Source: Bifidobacterium platyrrhinorum
GTDB lineage: Bacteria; Actinomycetota; Actinomycetes; Actinomycetales; Bifidobacteriaceae
Assembly (NCBI RefSeq): GCF_010667645.1
Contig: NZ_WHZV01000002.1
Coordinates: 81,913 to 145,912 of the forward strand
Direction of reading: 5' to 3'
DNA length: 64,000 nucleotides
Shown one piece after another: positions 28,480 to 36,543 of the stretch (position 1 is its first letter; each line of letters opens with the position of its first letter). The translations under genes and the position numbers were made by a program. The notes under the pieces were generated by a model that saw only the letters and a program-made list of their open reading frames with translations, was not told the DNA's origin and made no database searches.

Positions 28480-28757
28480 GAACGTGTGGAGTCGCGGCAA
28501 TAACGTGTGGAGTTTACGTGTGACGTGTGGAGTTTGGGGTTCCACGTGCGGAGGTAGACCCTGAAAGACGCCGTTCCGGCGATGGTCTTCGGACAACGAA
28601 AGCCCGGAATTCCGCCATTCCATAGTCATGGAGATGGCGGAATTCCGGGCTTCTTCAGCACCTGTCTCCGCATCTTGCCCCGCAAACTCCGCACGTTATG
28701 CGGGAATTCCGCACGTTGCGTCCAAACTCCGCACGTTCGTCTCCTTATTCAGCACGT
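28480..28757. repeat. Helically phased repeat array around a hairpin
   Basis: Direct copies of ACGTGYGGAG start at about 28480, 28501, 28521 and 28542 (21, 20, 21 bp apart). After a central hairpin (28600-28652), inverted copies ACTCCGCACGTT start at 28686, 28706 and 28726, 20 bp apart, with degenerate copies on both sides (TCTCCGCATCTT near 28666, CAGCACGTACG near 28746). The remaining parts of the 830-bp gap (28271-28479 and 28758-28993) show no gene or clear repeat. Confidence 0.8.
28600..28652. other. Large perfect hairpin in the centre of the repeat array
   Basis: AAGCCCGGAATTCCGCCAT (28600-28618) and its exact complement (28634-28652) form a 19-bp stem, with further pairing CCAT/ATGG in the loop. 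The nearest gene ends or starts more than 340 bp away, so it is not an obvious terminator. Confidence 0.8.
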
Positions 28758-28993
28758 ACGCATGGGGGAGGATGTTGCATATCGGCTCCGAACTCGTTGC
28801 CATCCGTTTGGTGCGTTCGCACGGGGCCTGTGGCGAATTCACGGAGAGAACGGAGAGGGTCGGTACGGGATGCGGAACGTGGACCCGCATGAAGTCCACG
28901 GTCCTTATGGCCATGGCCCATACCGGTCATACGGGCCACGGGGCCATACGGTCAGGCCATACGGTTCCTGTGGCCGTACGGGCCGCACGGCCC

Positions 28994-29878
28994 TTACAGC
29001 TTGACGACGGTCTCCTCGGTGGTGAACCAGGTGAATTCGTCGTTGCCGCCGGCGAAGGAGGACGGGTACTCCGGGTCTCCGGCGGGTACGATGTCGCCCG
29101 CCGGCACGTCGCCGCCCGCGGCGAACACGTGCGCGAGCACCTCCGCCTTGCCGGCGCCGGCGGCGAAGAACCAGGTGCGTCGCGAGCGGGCGATCAGCGG
29201 GGCCGTCAGGGAGACGCGCAGCGGCGGCATCTTGGGGGAGTGGGTCACGCCGACCGTCAGTCGGTCGCGCACCAGCACCTCCGAGTGCCCGGACGACTTC
29301 GGGAACAGCGAGGCGTAATGACCGTCCGGCCCCATGCCGAGGATCATCAGGTCGAACACCGGCTCCGGGCCCATTTCACGGATCAGCTCCGTCTCGTACG
29401 TGCGGGCGGCTGCGTCCACGAGCGCGGCGTTCTCCGTGTCGGCGGCCGAGCGTACGAACTCGTCGGCGCTTTCCGCATCGGCCGTGACCTTCGCGATCTC
29501 TTCGTCGGGGCGCGTATCGGCCGGCATCTCGTGGATGTTCGCCTCGGGCAACGATCCGGCGGCCACCAGACCGTCCAGCAGCAGACGCCGCGCCTCGACC
29601 GCGTTGCGGTCGGCGGAATCGGCGGGCACGAACCGTTCGTCGCTGAACCAGAAGTGGACGCGCGACCAGTCGATCGAGGCGGCCAGCGGGTCGGCCGCCA
29701 TCAGGCCGAGCGGCTGGGCCGCCGAACCCCCGGAGAGCGCCACATCCACGCGCGTGCGGCGCGAGCCGTCCGCCAGCCGTTCGTCCAACGCATCCAGCAG
29801 CGCCAGGACGAGACGGCGTGCGCCGGCCTGGATCATCACGGACTTGTCCGGGTAGACGACAAGTGTGCGGTTTGCCAT
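28994..29878 (-). CDS. pgl: 6-phosphogluconolactonase
   Basis: A 294-residue protein from ATG 29878 (AAGGAG upstream), hydrolysing 6-phosphogluconolactone. SugP-isomerase-fold motifs are VALSGGSAAQPL (phosphate loop), FWFSDERFVP and LGMGPDGHYASLFP with the catalytic His. The family is usually 230-260 residues; here Asp/Glu/Ala-rich insertions (about residues 130-165 and near the C-terminus) make it longer. It is the third gene of zwf-opcA-pgl, but a hairpin separates it from opcA. Confidence 0.93.
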   Translation of the reverse strand: MANRTLVVYPDKSVMIQAGARRLVLALLDALDERLADGSRRTRVDVALSGGSAAQPLGLMAADPLAASIDWSRVHFWFSDERFVPADSADRNAVEARRLLLDGLVAAGSLPEANIHEMPADTRPDEEIAKVTADAESADEFVRSAADTENAALVDAAARTYETELIREMGPEPVFDLMILGMGPDGHYASLFPKSSGHSEVLVRDRLTVGVTHSPKMPPLRVSLTAPLIARSRRTWFFAAGAGKAEVLAHVFAAGGDVPAGDIVPAGDPEYPSSFAGGNDEFTWFTTEETVVKL

Positions 29879-29928
29879 ACGAAACTCCTTCATCGGCGAT
29901 GCGCGCGATATGCGCGTGATATTGCAAT

Positions 29929-29961
29929 GCGCGGCCCGCTCCGGCAGGGAACGGGCCGCGC
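29929..29961. other. Hairpin in the pgl leader
   Basis: GCGCGGCCCG pairs perfectly with CGGGCCGCGC. On the minus strand it lies after the opcA terminator and 50-80 nt before the pgl start, with a T6 run on its upstream side. Confidence 0.5.
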
Positions 29962-29996
29962 GAAAAAACGGGCGGATCACCGGTCGACAGGTCGAC

Positions 29997-30026
29997 AGGT
30001 CAACCGGTCAGCGGGCCGGTTGACCT
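29997..30026 (-). terminator. Hairpin after opcA
   Basis: AGGTCAACCGG pairs perfectly with CCGGTTGACCT, 10 bases after the opcA stop. It may reduce read-through into pgl. Confidence 0.65.
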
Positions 30027-30035
30027 AGCGACCAA

Positions 30036-31034
30036 TCAATGCCTGATCAGGTCCCATCCCTCGTTGATGACCTCGGCGTAGATCTCGTCCGGGTCGATGC
30101 GGCGCAGTTCCTCGGTCAGGCAGTCCTCGATGGTGCGCACCGGCACGGAGATCGCCTGCGGCGTCTGGCCGGGTGTCGAGATGAGCGCCTGGTCCTCGTG
30201 CGGGCGTTCCAGCGACACCACACCGTCCGCGCGCGTCAGGTACACGCCGGTCACGGCCTCGGCCCCGTCCACGTACTCCACGTCGACCGGCACGCCGAGC
30301 TTGAGCCGCAGCCACGCGCACAGCAGGTCCATCGGCAGGAACTCCTTCGGGCCGGTCACCTTCGCGGCCGTGATCGGCAGGTGCGGCGGCTGGTCGAGCA
30401 TCGAGGCGAGCAGGCCGCGCCACACGGTCAGGCGCGTCCACGACAGGTCGATGTCCTCCGGCGTCCAGCTGCGGCGCAGGCGTTCGATGGTCGCCTCCGG
30501 GTTGCTGGAACGCATCGCGTCGGTGATGCGGCTGCGGGCCATCGCGCCCATGAGGTCCTTCGCCGGGTTCGACGGCGGCGTGGTCGGCCACCAGGCGACG
30601 ACCGGCACGTCCGGCACGAGCAGCGGGATGACGAGCGTGTCCGGGTGGTTGATCAGGCCGTTGCGGGGGCGCAGGATGATGATCTCGCCCGCGCCGGCGT
30701 CCGCGCCGAAGCGCACCTGCGCGTCGAGGTTCGACTCCGCCGGGCCGTCGGTCAGGTCGATGGCCGGGTTGTCGGTCTTCTCCATCGCCTTGACGTCGTC
30801 GTCGGCCGTGTCGCCCTCGCGGCGCGACCGGTCCGGCACGATGGCGATGACGCGGCACGGGTGCTCGCGGCTCGCCGCGTTGGCGATCTCGAGCGCGTGC
30901 TCGAGATCCGCGTCGTCGGTGGCGATGAGCAGCGTGAGCACGCGGCCCGTCGCCGATTCGCCGCGCTCCTCGTGCAGTTCGTCGATCTTATGGGCGATTT
31001 CGCGCGTGCGCGTGTTCGGCATATCGATGATCAT
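30036..31034 (-). CDS. opcA: Glucose-6-phosphate dehydrogenase assembly protein OpcA
   Basis: A 332-residue protein from ATG 31034, which overlaps the zwf stop as ATGA and has GGAGG 5-6 nt upstream. OpcA binds and redox-regulates Zwf in cyanobacteria and is a subunit of the actinobacterial enzyme. Seen here: the N-terminal segment RVLTLLIATDD, the conserved core LVPDVPVVAWWPTTPP and DLSWTRLTVWRGLLA, and the C-terminal LTEELRRIDPDEIYAEV. It lacks the Cys residues used for thioredoxin control in cyanobacteria, apart from isolated ones. Confidence 0.93.
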   Translation of the reverse strand: MIIDMPNTRTREIAHKIDELHEERGESATGRVLTLLIATDDADLEHALEIANAASREHPCRVIAIVPDRSRREGDTADDDVKAMEKTDNPAIDLTDGPAESNLDAQVRFGADAGAGEIIILRPRNGLINHPDTLVIPLLVPDVPVVAWWPTTPPSNPAKDLMGAMARSRITDAMRSSNPEATIERLRRSWTPEDIDLSWTRLTVWRGLLASMLDQPPHLPITAAKVTGPKEFLPMDLLCAWLRLKLGVPVDVEYVDGAEAVTGVYLTRADGVVSLERPHEDQALISTPGQTPQAISVPVRTIEDCLTEELRRIDPDEIYAEVINEGWDLIRH

Positions 31035-32569
31035 GGCATCCTCCAATGGCGGCCTTCGCGCGCCAGCATCTCATCGGCTTCGGCCGGGCCCCACGTGCCG
31101 GAGCGGTACGGCTGCGGCTGGCCGAGCGTGGACCAGAACTCCTCGATCGGGTCGAGGATCTTCCAGCTCAGGTTCACTTCCTCGGTGGTGGGGAACAGCG
31201 GCGGGTCGCCGAGCAGCACGTCGAGGATCAGGCGTTCGTAGGCCTCCGGCGAGTTCTCGGTGAAGGAGCGGCCGTAGCTGAAGTCCATGTTCACGTCACG
31301 GACCTCCATCGTGGTGCCGCCCGGCACCTTCGCGCCGAAGCGCATGGTCACGCCCTCGTCCGGCTGCACGCGGATCACGATCGCGTTCTTGCCGAGCTCG
31401 CGCACGGCGGTCTGCTCGAACGGCAGGTGCGGCGCGCGCTTGAACACGACCGCGATCTCGGTGACGCGCTTGCCGAGGCGCTTGCCGGTGCGCAGGTAGA
31501 ACGGCACGCCCGCCCAGCGGCGCGTGTCGATGTCGAGGCGGATGGCCGCGTACGTCTCGGTGGTGGACTTCGGGTCGATGCCCTTCTCGTCCAGATAGCC
31601 GACGACCTCGTGCGAGCCCTGCCAGCCCTTCGCGTACTGGCCGCGCGCCGTGTTGGCGGCGAGGTCCTTGGGCAGGCGCACGGCGGAGAGCACCTTGGTC
31701 TTCTCGGCCGTGAGGTCCTTCGCGGTGAAGCTCACCGGCTCCTCCATGGCGGTCAGGGCCATGAGCTGCAGCAGGTGGTTCTGGATCACGTCGCGCGCGG
31801 CGCCGATGCCGTCGTAGTAGCCGGCGCGGCCACCGATGCCGATGTCCTCGGCCATCGTGATCTGCACGTGGTCCACGTAGTTCGCGTTCCACACCGGCTC
31901 GTACATCGCGTTCGCGAAGCGCAGGGCCAGCAGGTTCTGCACGGTCTCCTTGCCGAGGTAGTGGTCGATGCGGAACACCGAGCTCGGGTCGAACACCTCG
32001 GAGACGACGCGGTCGAGCTCCTTCGCGCTGGCGAGGTCATGGCCGAACGGCTTCTCGATGATGACGCGACGCCACGCGCCTTCCGAGGAGCGCGACAGGC
32101 CGGAGGCGGCCAGCTGCTTGGACACGATCGGGAATGCGCGCGGCGGCACCGACATGTAGAACGCGTGGTTGCCGCGCGTGCCGCGGTCGCGGTCGAGCTC
32201 CTGCACGGTGGCGCTCAACCGTTCGAACGCCTCGGGGTCGTCGAACGTGCCGCGCACGAACCGGATGCCGGCGGCGAGGTTGTTCCACGTCGACTCCTTG
32301 AACGGCGTGCGGCAGCGCGCCTTGACGGCCGTCTTCACGAACTCGATGAAATGCTCCTGCGTCCAGTCGCGGCGCGCGAAGCCGGTCAGGCCGAAGCTTG
32401 GCGGCAGCAGGCCGCGGTTGGCCAGATCGTAGACGGCGGGCAGCAGCTTCTTCTGCGCCAGATCGCCGGTCACGCCGAAGATGACCAGCGAGCATGGGCC
32501 CGCGATGCGCGGCAGGCGCAGGTCGCGCGGGTCGCGCAACGGATTGGTCCAATTGGAATTCCCACTCAT
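31031..32569 (-). CDS. zwf: Glucose-6-phosphate 1-dehydrogenase
   Basis: A 512-residue protein, typical length. It oxidises glucose 6-phosphate to the lactone with NADP. VIFGVTGDLAQKKLLPA is the dinucleotide motif, RIDHYLGKE the active-site signature with catalytic His, and RTGKRL and VQPDEGV are conserved downstream. The start MSGNSNWTNPLRDP at 32569 is chosen because the conserved N-terminus begins there; the ribosome-binding site is weak. It heads zwf-opcA-pgl. In bifidobacteria sugar flux mainly uses the fructose-6-phosphate phosphoketolase shunt, so this branch probably serves NADPH and pentose supply. Confidence 0.95.
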   Translation of the reverse strand: MSGNSNWTNPLRDPRDLRLPRIAGPCSLVIFGVTGDLAQKKLLPAVYDLANRGLLPPSFGLTGFARRDWTQEHFIEFVKTAVKARCRTPFKESTWNNLAAGIRFVRGTFDDPEAFERLSATVQELDRDRGTRGNHAFYMSVPPRAFPIVSKQLAASGLSRSSEGAWRRVIIEKPFGHDLASAKELDRVVSEVFDPSSVFRIDHYLGKETVQNLLALRFANAMYEPVWNANYVDHVQITMAEDIGIGGRAGYYDGIGAARDVIQNHLLQLMALTAMEEPVSFTAKDLTAEKTKVLSAVRLPKDLAANTARGQYAKGWQGSHEVVGYLDEKGIDPKSTTETYAAIRLDIDTRRWAGVPFYLRTGKRLGKRVTEIAVVFKRAPHLPFEQTAVRELGKNAIVIRVQPDEGVTMRFGAKVPGGTTMEVRDVNMDFSYGRSFTENSPEAYERLILDVLLGDPPLFPTTEEVNLSWKILDPIEEFWSTLGQPQPYRSGTWGPAEADEMLAREGRHWRMP

Positions 32570-32655
32570 ACCGCTCAAGAGTAATAGCCGCCGGTGAGGT
32601 ATCGCCGACGGCTGAGTGAAATGTTCGTATAGTGGGCCGGCGCCGGGGTGGGGTT

Positions 32656-32693
32656 CACGCCCGGTGGTCACGCCCGGTGGTCACGCCCAGCGG
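32656..32693. repeat. 13-bp tandem repeat, about three copies
   Basis: CACGCCCGGTGGT at 32656 and 32669, with a degenerate third copy that runs into the last codons of the C69 dipeptidase gene. Confidence 0.7.
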
Positions 32694-34306
32694 TCGGACA
32701 TCGCGAACGCGTTGTGCATCAGGTTGCTCGACGTGAACAGCACGTCGTGGAGCAGCTTCGTCGTCTCGGTCCGCAGGTAGGCGGCCATCCGCTCGTTGGC
32801 CTCCTGCAACGCCGGCGCCGCCGAACGCACGTCGGACGCCGGACCGGCACCCGCCGCCGCGGGACCGTTCGCGAGACGCGCGTCGGTCTCGGCCACCAGA
32901 CGGTGCCCGAACGCGCGCGTGCGCTCGATGTACGCCTCGACCGCGTTGCTCGTCTCGTAGAAGTGCGCGTCCGCGATCACCGCGATGAGACGGTTCGTCC
33001 AATACAGGTTGTCGGTCGAGACGATCGCCGTCGTGTCGCGCAGGTAGGCGGGCGTATCGTCCACGTTCGCGTAGAACGGCGCCGCGGTCGTGAACGGGCC
33101 GGAACCGAACGACGTCCACATCACCGCGCGGTTCGCCTCCGGCGCGTACGGGCGCAGCTGGATCGCGACCATATGGCCGGTGCGGTTGATGCCGATCGGA
33201 CGGTAGCGGTGCCGCGACTCTGCCGTGCCGGTCGTGCCGTACGGGTCGTACGGCGTGCCCTCGTAATGCGAGGAGAGGATGTTGTCCACGTCCTCGATCG
33301 TCACCTTGTTCTCCGGCACGCGGCACCACGGGATGTCGTCGGATGTGGGCGTGTAGCGGGCGGACGGCGAATCCCAGTCCTCGCTCGGGTTCAGGCAGCG
33401 CTGCATGTACCATGCGCGTGGCGTGTTGTAGATGTGGTCCTTCAGCGTGGCCGTGCCGAACGCCGTGCGCGGGTTGAAACGGTCCGGAGCCTCCACCGAA
33501 CCGTCCGCCGCGAAACCGACCACGCCGTGCGCCGCGCCGAGACCGGTGCCGTGCGCGGATACCGCCGACGTGTGTGCCGGCATCGTGCGGTCGAGCCGGT
33601 GCGCGGCCATCCACTCGCGCAGGTCGGCGCTGCACAGGTACTCGCGCCGCGGTCCGAACGCGTCCTTCAGGTCGAAATCGTCGATGCCCAGCTGGTTCGG
33701 GATGGTCGCGTAGCAGTCGTCGGGCACGCGGCGGGCGATCCAATGATGGCCGCCGATCGTCTCCACGTACCAGATCTCGTCCACGTCGGAGATGATCACG
33801 CCGTTCGACTCGTACGTGCCGTATTGCTCGAGCAGCGCGCCGAGGCGTTCGACGCCCTCGCGCGCCGTATGCACGTACGGCAGGACGAGCGTGATGATGT
33901 CCTCCTCGCCGATGCCGCCCGGCTGTTCGGGGCGGTAGTCGGCGTCGTCCGGCTCGCCGTGCGCGGGGACGAGCTCGACCATCGGGTCGGCGGCGAGCAC
34001 GCGCTCGTTCACCGCGATGGTCTCCGTGGCGCTCATCGCCACGTTGCGCTCGCTGACGCCCGCCTCGGCGAGGATGCCGCGATGGTGGAGCACGTTCGGC
34101 GCGATCGTGTACCGGCACGGGTCGTCCGGAAGATCGATCTCGACATGGGAGATGACCGACCGGTAGTGGCGCGGCTGGTCCTCCGGGGCCACGGCGACGA
34201 GGCGTTTCGCGTCGTATTTGCCCGAACCGGTGTCGTCGTCGCGCGCGATGATCGTCGACCCGTCGATACTGGCTGCTTTTCCGATGAGAAGTGTGGTGCA
34301 AGACAT
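32681..34306 (-). CDS. C69 family dipeptidase (PepD-like)
   Basis: A 541-residue Ntn-hydrolase. The start at 34306 yields MSCTTLLIGKAASIDGSTIIARDDD, which places the nucleophile Cys at position 3, as the family requires after N-terminal processing; upstream in-frame codons would bury it. Further family features are YESNGVIISDVDEIWYVETIGGHHWIARRVPDD, the EYLCSADLREWM region and YTPTSDDIPWCRVPENKVTIEDV. It hydrolyses a broad range of dipeptides in the cytoplasm. Monocistronic. Confidence 0.92.
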   Translation of the reverse strand: MSCTTLLIGKAASIDGSTIIARDDDTGSGKYDAKRLVAVAPEDQPRHYRSVISHVEIDLPDDPCRYTIAPNVLHHRGILAEAGVSERNVAMSATETIAVNERVLAADPMVELVPAHGEPDDADYRPEQPGGIGEEDIITLVLPYVHTAREGVERLGALLEQYGTYESNGVIISDVDEIWYVETIGGHHWIARRVPDDCYATIPNQLGIDDFDLKDAFGPRREYLCSADLREWMAAHRLDRTMPAHTSAVSAHGTGLGAAHGVVGFAADGSVEAPDRFNPRTAFGTATLKDHIYNTPRAWYMQRCLNPSEDWDSPSARYTPTSDDIPWCRVPENKVTIEDVDNILSSHYEGTPYDPYGTTGTAESRHRYRPIGINRTGHMVAIQLRPYAPEANRAVMWTSFGSGPFTTAAPFYANVDDTPAYLRDTTAIVSTDNLYWTNRLIAVIADAHFYETSNAVEAYIERTRAFGHRLVAETDARLANGPAAAGAGPASDVRSAAPALQEANERMAAYLRTETTKLLHDVLFTSSNLMHNAFAMSDRWA

Positions 34307-34381
34307 GACGTCCACTGTAGGACGGGTGGCGGCATGCGGCCGGCCGGACACGCGGCGTGTGTGGTCGGTGTGGATATGTGA

Positions 34382-34419
34382 AAGCCCCGGAACCGTTGGG
34401 ATCATTGGTTTCGGGGCTT
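34382..34419 (-). terminator. Hairpin after tRNA-Lys
   Basis: AAGCCCCGGAACC pairs with GGTTTCGGGGCTT (one G-T pair). On the minus strand it begins 5 nt after the tRNA and is followed by a short T-rich stretch. Confidence 0.7.
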
Positions 34420-34424
34420 GTCGG

Positions 34425-34500
34425 TGGTGCCCCCCGTGGGATTCGAACCCACAACCCACGACTTAAAAGGACGCTGCTCTAACCGTTGAGCTAGAGGGGC
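34425..34500 (-). tRNA. tRNA-Lys (anticodon UUU)
   Basis: A 76-nt cloverleaf with encoded CCA: acceptor GCCCCTC/GGGGGGC, D arm GCTC...GAGC, anticodon loop CTTTTAA (anticodon TTT), T arm GTGGG-TTCGAAT-CCCAC, discriminator A. The anticodon stem GCGTC/GTCGT contains one T-T mismatch. Confidence 0.93.
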
Positions 34501-34664
34501 AACGTTTCTAAAATACACGCGGCATGCGGACAATGCAACCGCGGTCGCAACGACGACGGCCGGGTGCGGATGGCAAAAAGCTCCGCGCGAACGTACATGG
34601 GGACGGCCGGCCGGTTCAACCGACCGGGATTCGTGCGTATCCGTCCGATGGATGGTTTCTCGGC

Positions 34665-34830
34665 GGCGGTTGTTACGGAAATGATTCCATTGCTCCGTAA
34701 CATCCGCCGATGAGCAACCGTAAGAGGCGGTTATTACGGAGATGAGCGGCTTGCTCCGTAGAAACCGTCGCTGGGAGTCGGTCAGTGACTGATATTACGG
34801 AGCAGTGGGACCGATTCCGTAACAACCGCC
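34665..34830. repeat. Array of alternating inverted 16-mers
   Basis: GGCGGTTRTTACGGAG and its complement CTCCGTAACAACCGCC alternate: starts at 34665, 34693, 34726, 34754, 34787 and 34815 (28 and 33 bp alternately). Each pair makes a hairpin with a 12-nt loop. It lies about 160 bp upstream of tRNA-Lys (minus strand). Confidence 0.85.
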
Positions 34831-35349
34831 GCTCGGAGTCATGTACGGCATCGTCGCCACGGTTCCCGCGCCGTCGGGAGACATTGTCAAGGGGATATAA
34901 GGGGCCCTATAGGAACTTTTGTGGTGTTTATGACCGGGGTTTGGCCTTATGGGAGTAGGCGTGTCGGGGTGTTATTTTTCCGGCGGGGAAATAGGGGCGT
35001 TCCGGTGGTGGGCTGGGTCCATGAGAACGAGATCCAGCAGGGACCCGACAAAGAGAAAGCCCGGCGGGAACCGGGCTTGAGAGAGAAGAGAGAAGAAGGG
35101 ATTCAGTTATCGCGGCTTTTCAACCGTGGTTCCCAGTAAACCCCCGCCTCTTCAATGGGCCATGGGCAAATGCTGGGAAAACCATGGGAATCACGGTCCA
35201 CGGTGCGAAAACCGCAGGATCGTTCCGACGCCGATCCTGTCATGCGGGAACCCGCCGGGGATGTTGCCGTCACCGTCGTCGGATCGCGTCGGCCGTCGTC
35301 ATTGTGGCGCGTCCATAGGTCGATCAATGCGAGCCGGATCGGTTGGCCG
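34831..35349. other. Gene-free interval
   Basis: Between the inverted-repeat array and the glycosyltransferase I see no convincing gene. A short open frame at 34921-35139 has no ribosome-binding site or family signature. A hairpin AAGCCCGG/CCGGGCTT lies at 35057-35078, followed on the minus strand by a T-rich stretch. Confidence 0.5.
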
Positions 35350-35370
35350 GATCGGCCAGACAGGCCGATC
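35350..35370 (-). terminator. Hairpin terminator of the glycosyltransferase gene
   Basis: GATCGGCC-ACAGACA-type loop-GGCCGATC: 8-bp perfect arms at 35350-35357 and 35363-35370 that overlap the stop codon. Confidence 0.6.
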
Positions 35371-36493
35371 AGTTGAAGCCGACCACGCGTTCGGCCACGC
35401 GGTAGCCCCAGCGGATCACCCATCGGCCCGCCGAACCGTGCAGGTTCAGCGCCCGCGACATCGGCTTGCGGCGCACGTCATGGTAGATCGACGGCGAATA
35501 CGCCTTGATGTCGGCCCACAGCCGCTTCTTCTTCGCGTAGTTCTCCGGATCGCGCGAGAGGATGAGGAACACGCTCGCCACGGAGCTTTCGATCGCGAGG
35601 AAATGGATCATGTAGCGGTACAGCCCGTCCGGCACGGTCCCGCGTTCCGGCGTCGCCTCGACCATGCACCGGTTGACGTGGATGAGCTGGTCGACGCGGC
35701 GGATCATCACGTCGGTCTGCACGCTCTGGCCGTCGCGGCCGATGAAGTAGTGGTAGAACGGCGTGTCCAAGTAGCGCAGCGACTTCACCCACGGGAACGG
35801 CTGGTACGCGTAGATGAAATCGACGTAGAACGTGTGCTCGGGCAGCTTCATGCCGGAGGCGCGCACCACGGACGTGCGGAAGATCAGCGCGTGCATGAGG
35901 ATGTACTCGGCGAGGCCGAAATGCCCCATGTCGTCCCAGGTGAGGCGGCGGTCCGTCTTCATCGCGTGGCGGAAGTTCACCTCGTGCTTATGGCGCTTGC
36001 CGACCTTGTCGTACACGTAGTTGGTGACGAGCATGTCGACCGGGTCGCCGCCGGCGATCTCGTCGCGCAACGTGGCCATCACCTGTTCGAGCGATTCCGG
36101 GCCGACCCAGTCGTCCGCGTCCACGACCTTCACGTACGTGCCGCGCGCCGCCGCGATGCCGGTATTCACCGCGCCGCCGTGGCCCTTGTTCTCCTGATGG
36201 ATGGCGCGCACCACGCCGGGGAAGCGGCGTTCGAACGCCTTCGCCGCCTCGAGCGTGCCGTCCTTCGAACCGTCGTCGACGATGAGCACCTCGATGTCGT
36301 CGTTGCGGCGCGGGGCGGTGAGCGACAGCACGCAGCGTTCGAGATAGGTCTCCATGTTGTACGCCGGCACCACGAAGGTGAGCGTCTTGCCCGTGAACGT
36401 GTGCGCGGTCGCCATGGGGGCCGAAGCCGCAGCGGGGTCGGCCGTGGAATCCGTCGTGGGCGTGGGGGCCGTCGTCGGTGCCGGTTGCGTCAT
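35369..36493 (-). CDS. Family 2 glycosyltransferase
   Basis: A 374-residue protein. After a Thr/Pro/Ala-rich N-terminus of 35 residues comes a GT-A domain: TFVVPAYNMETYLERCVLSL, EVLIVDDGSKDGTLE (nucleotide-binding Asp pair) and YVKVVDADDWV (DxD metal site). An acceptor region with RTSVVRASGMKLPEHTFYVD follows, with no membrane helices. It probably transfers a sugar to a cell-envelope or exopolysaccharide acceptor. No other polysaccharide gene is adjacent, so donor and acceptor cannot be inferred. A second in-frame Met (residue 27) is an alternative start. Confidence 0.88.
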   Translation of the reverse strand: MTQPAPTTAPTPTTDSTADPAAASAPMATAHTFTGKTLTFVVPAYNMETYLERCVLSLTAPRRNDDIEVLIVDDGSKDGTLEAAKAFERRFPGVVRAIHQENKGHGGAVNTGIAAARGTYVKVVDADDWVGPESLEQVMATLRDEIAGGDPVDMLVTNYVYDKVGKRHKHEVNFRHAMKTDRRLTWDDMGHFGLAEYILMHALIFRTSVVRASGMKLPEHTFYVDFIYAYQPFPWVKSLRYLDTPFYHYFIGRDGQSVQTDVMIRRVDQLIHVNRCMVEATPERGTVPDGLYRYMIHFLAIESSVASVFLILSRDPENYAKKKRLWADIKAYSPSIYHDVRRKPMSRALNLHGSAGRWVIRWGYRVAERVVGFN

Positions 36494-36543
36494 AAGTCGT
36501 ACGATCCTCGGAAAGTCACATCGGGTTTGGGTTGTTCAACGCC

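Noticed and set aside
34425..34500. tRNA attachment site for an integrated element
   Set aside because: No integrase gene and no direct repeat of the tRNA 3' end is seen nearby.
34921..35139. 72-codon plus-strand frame
   Set aside because: No family signature, no ribosome-binding site, and it ends in repeat-rich noncoding sequence.
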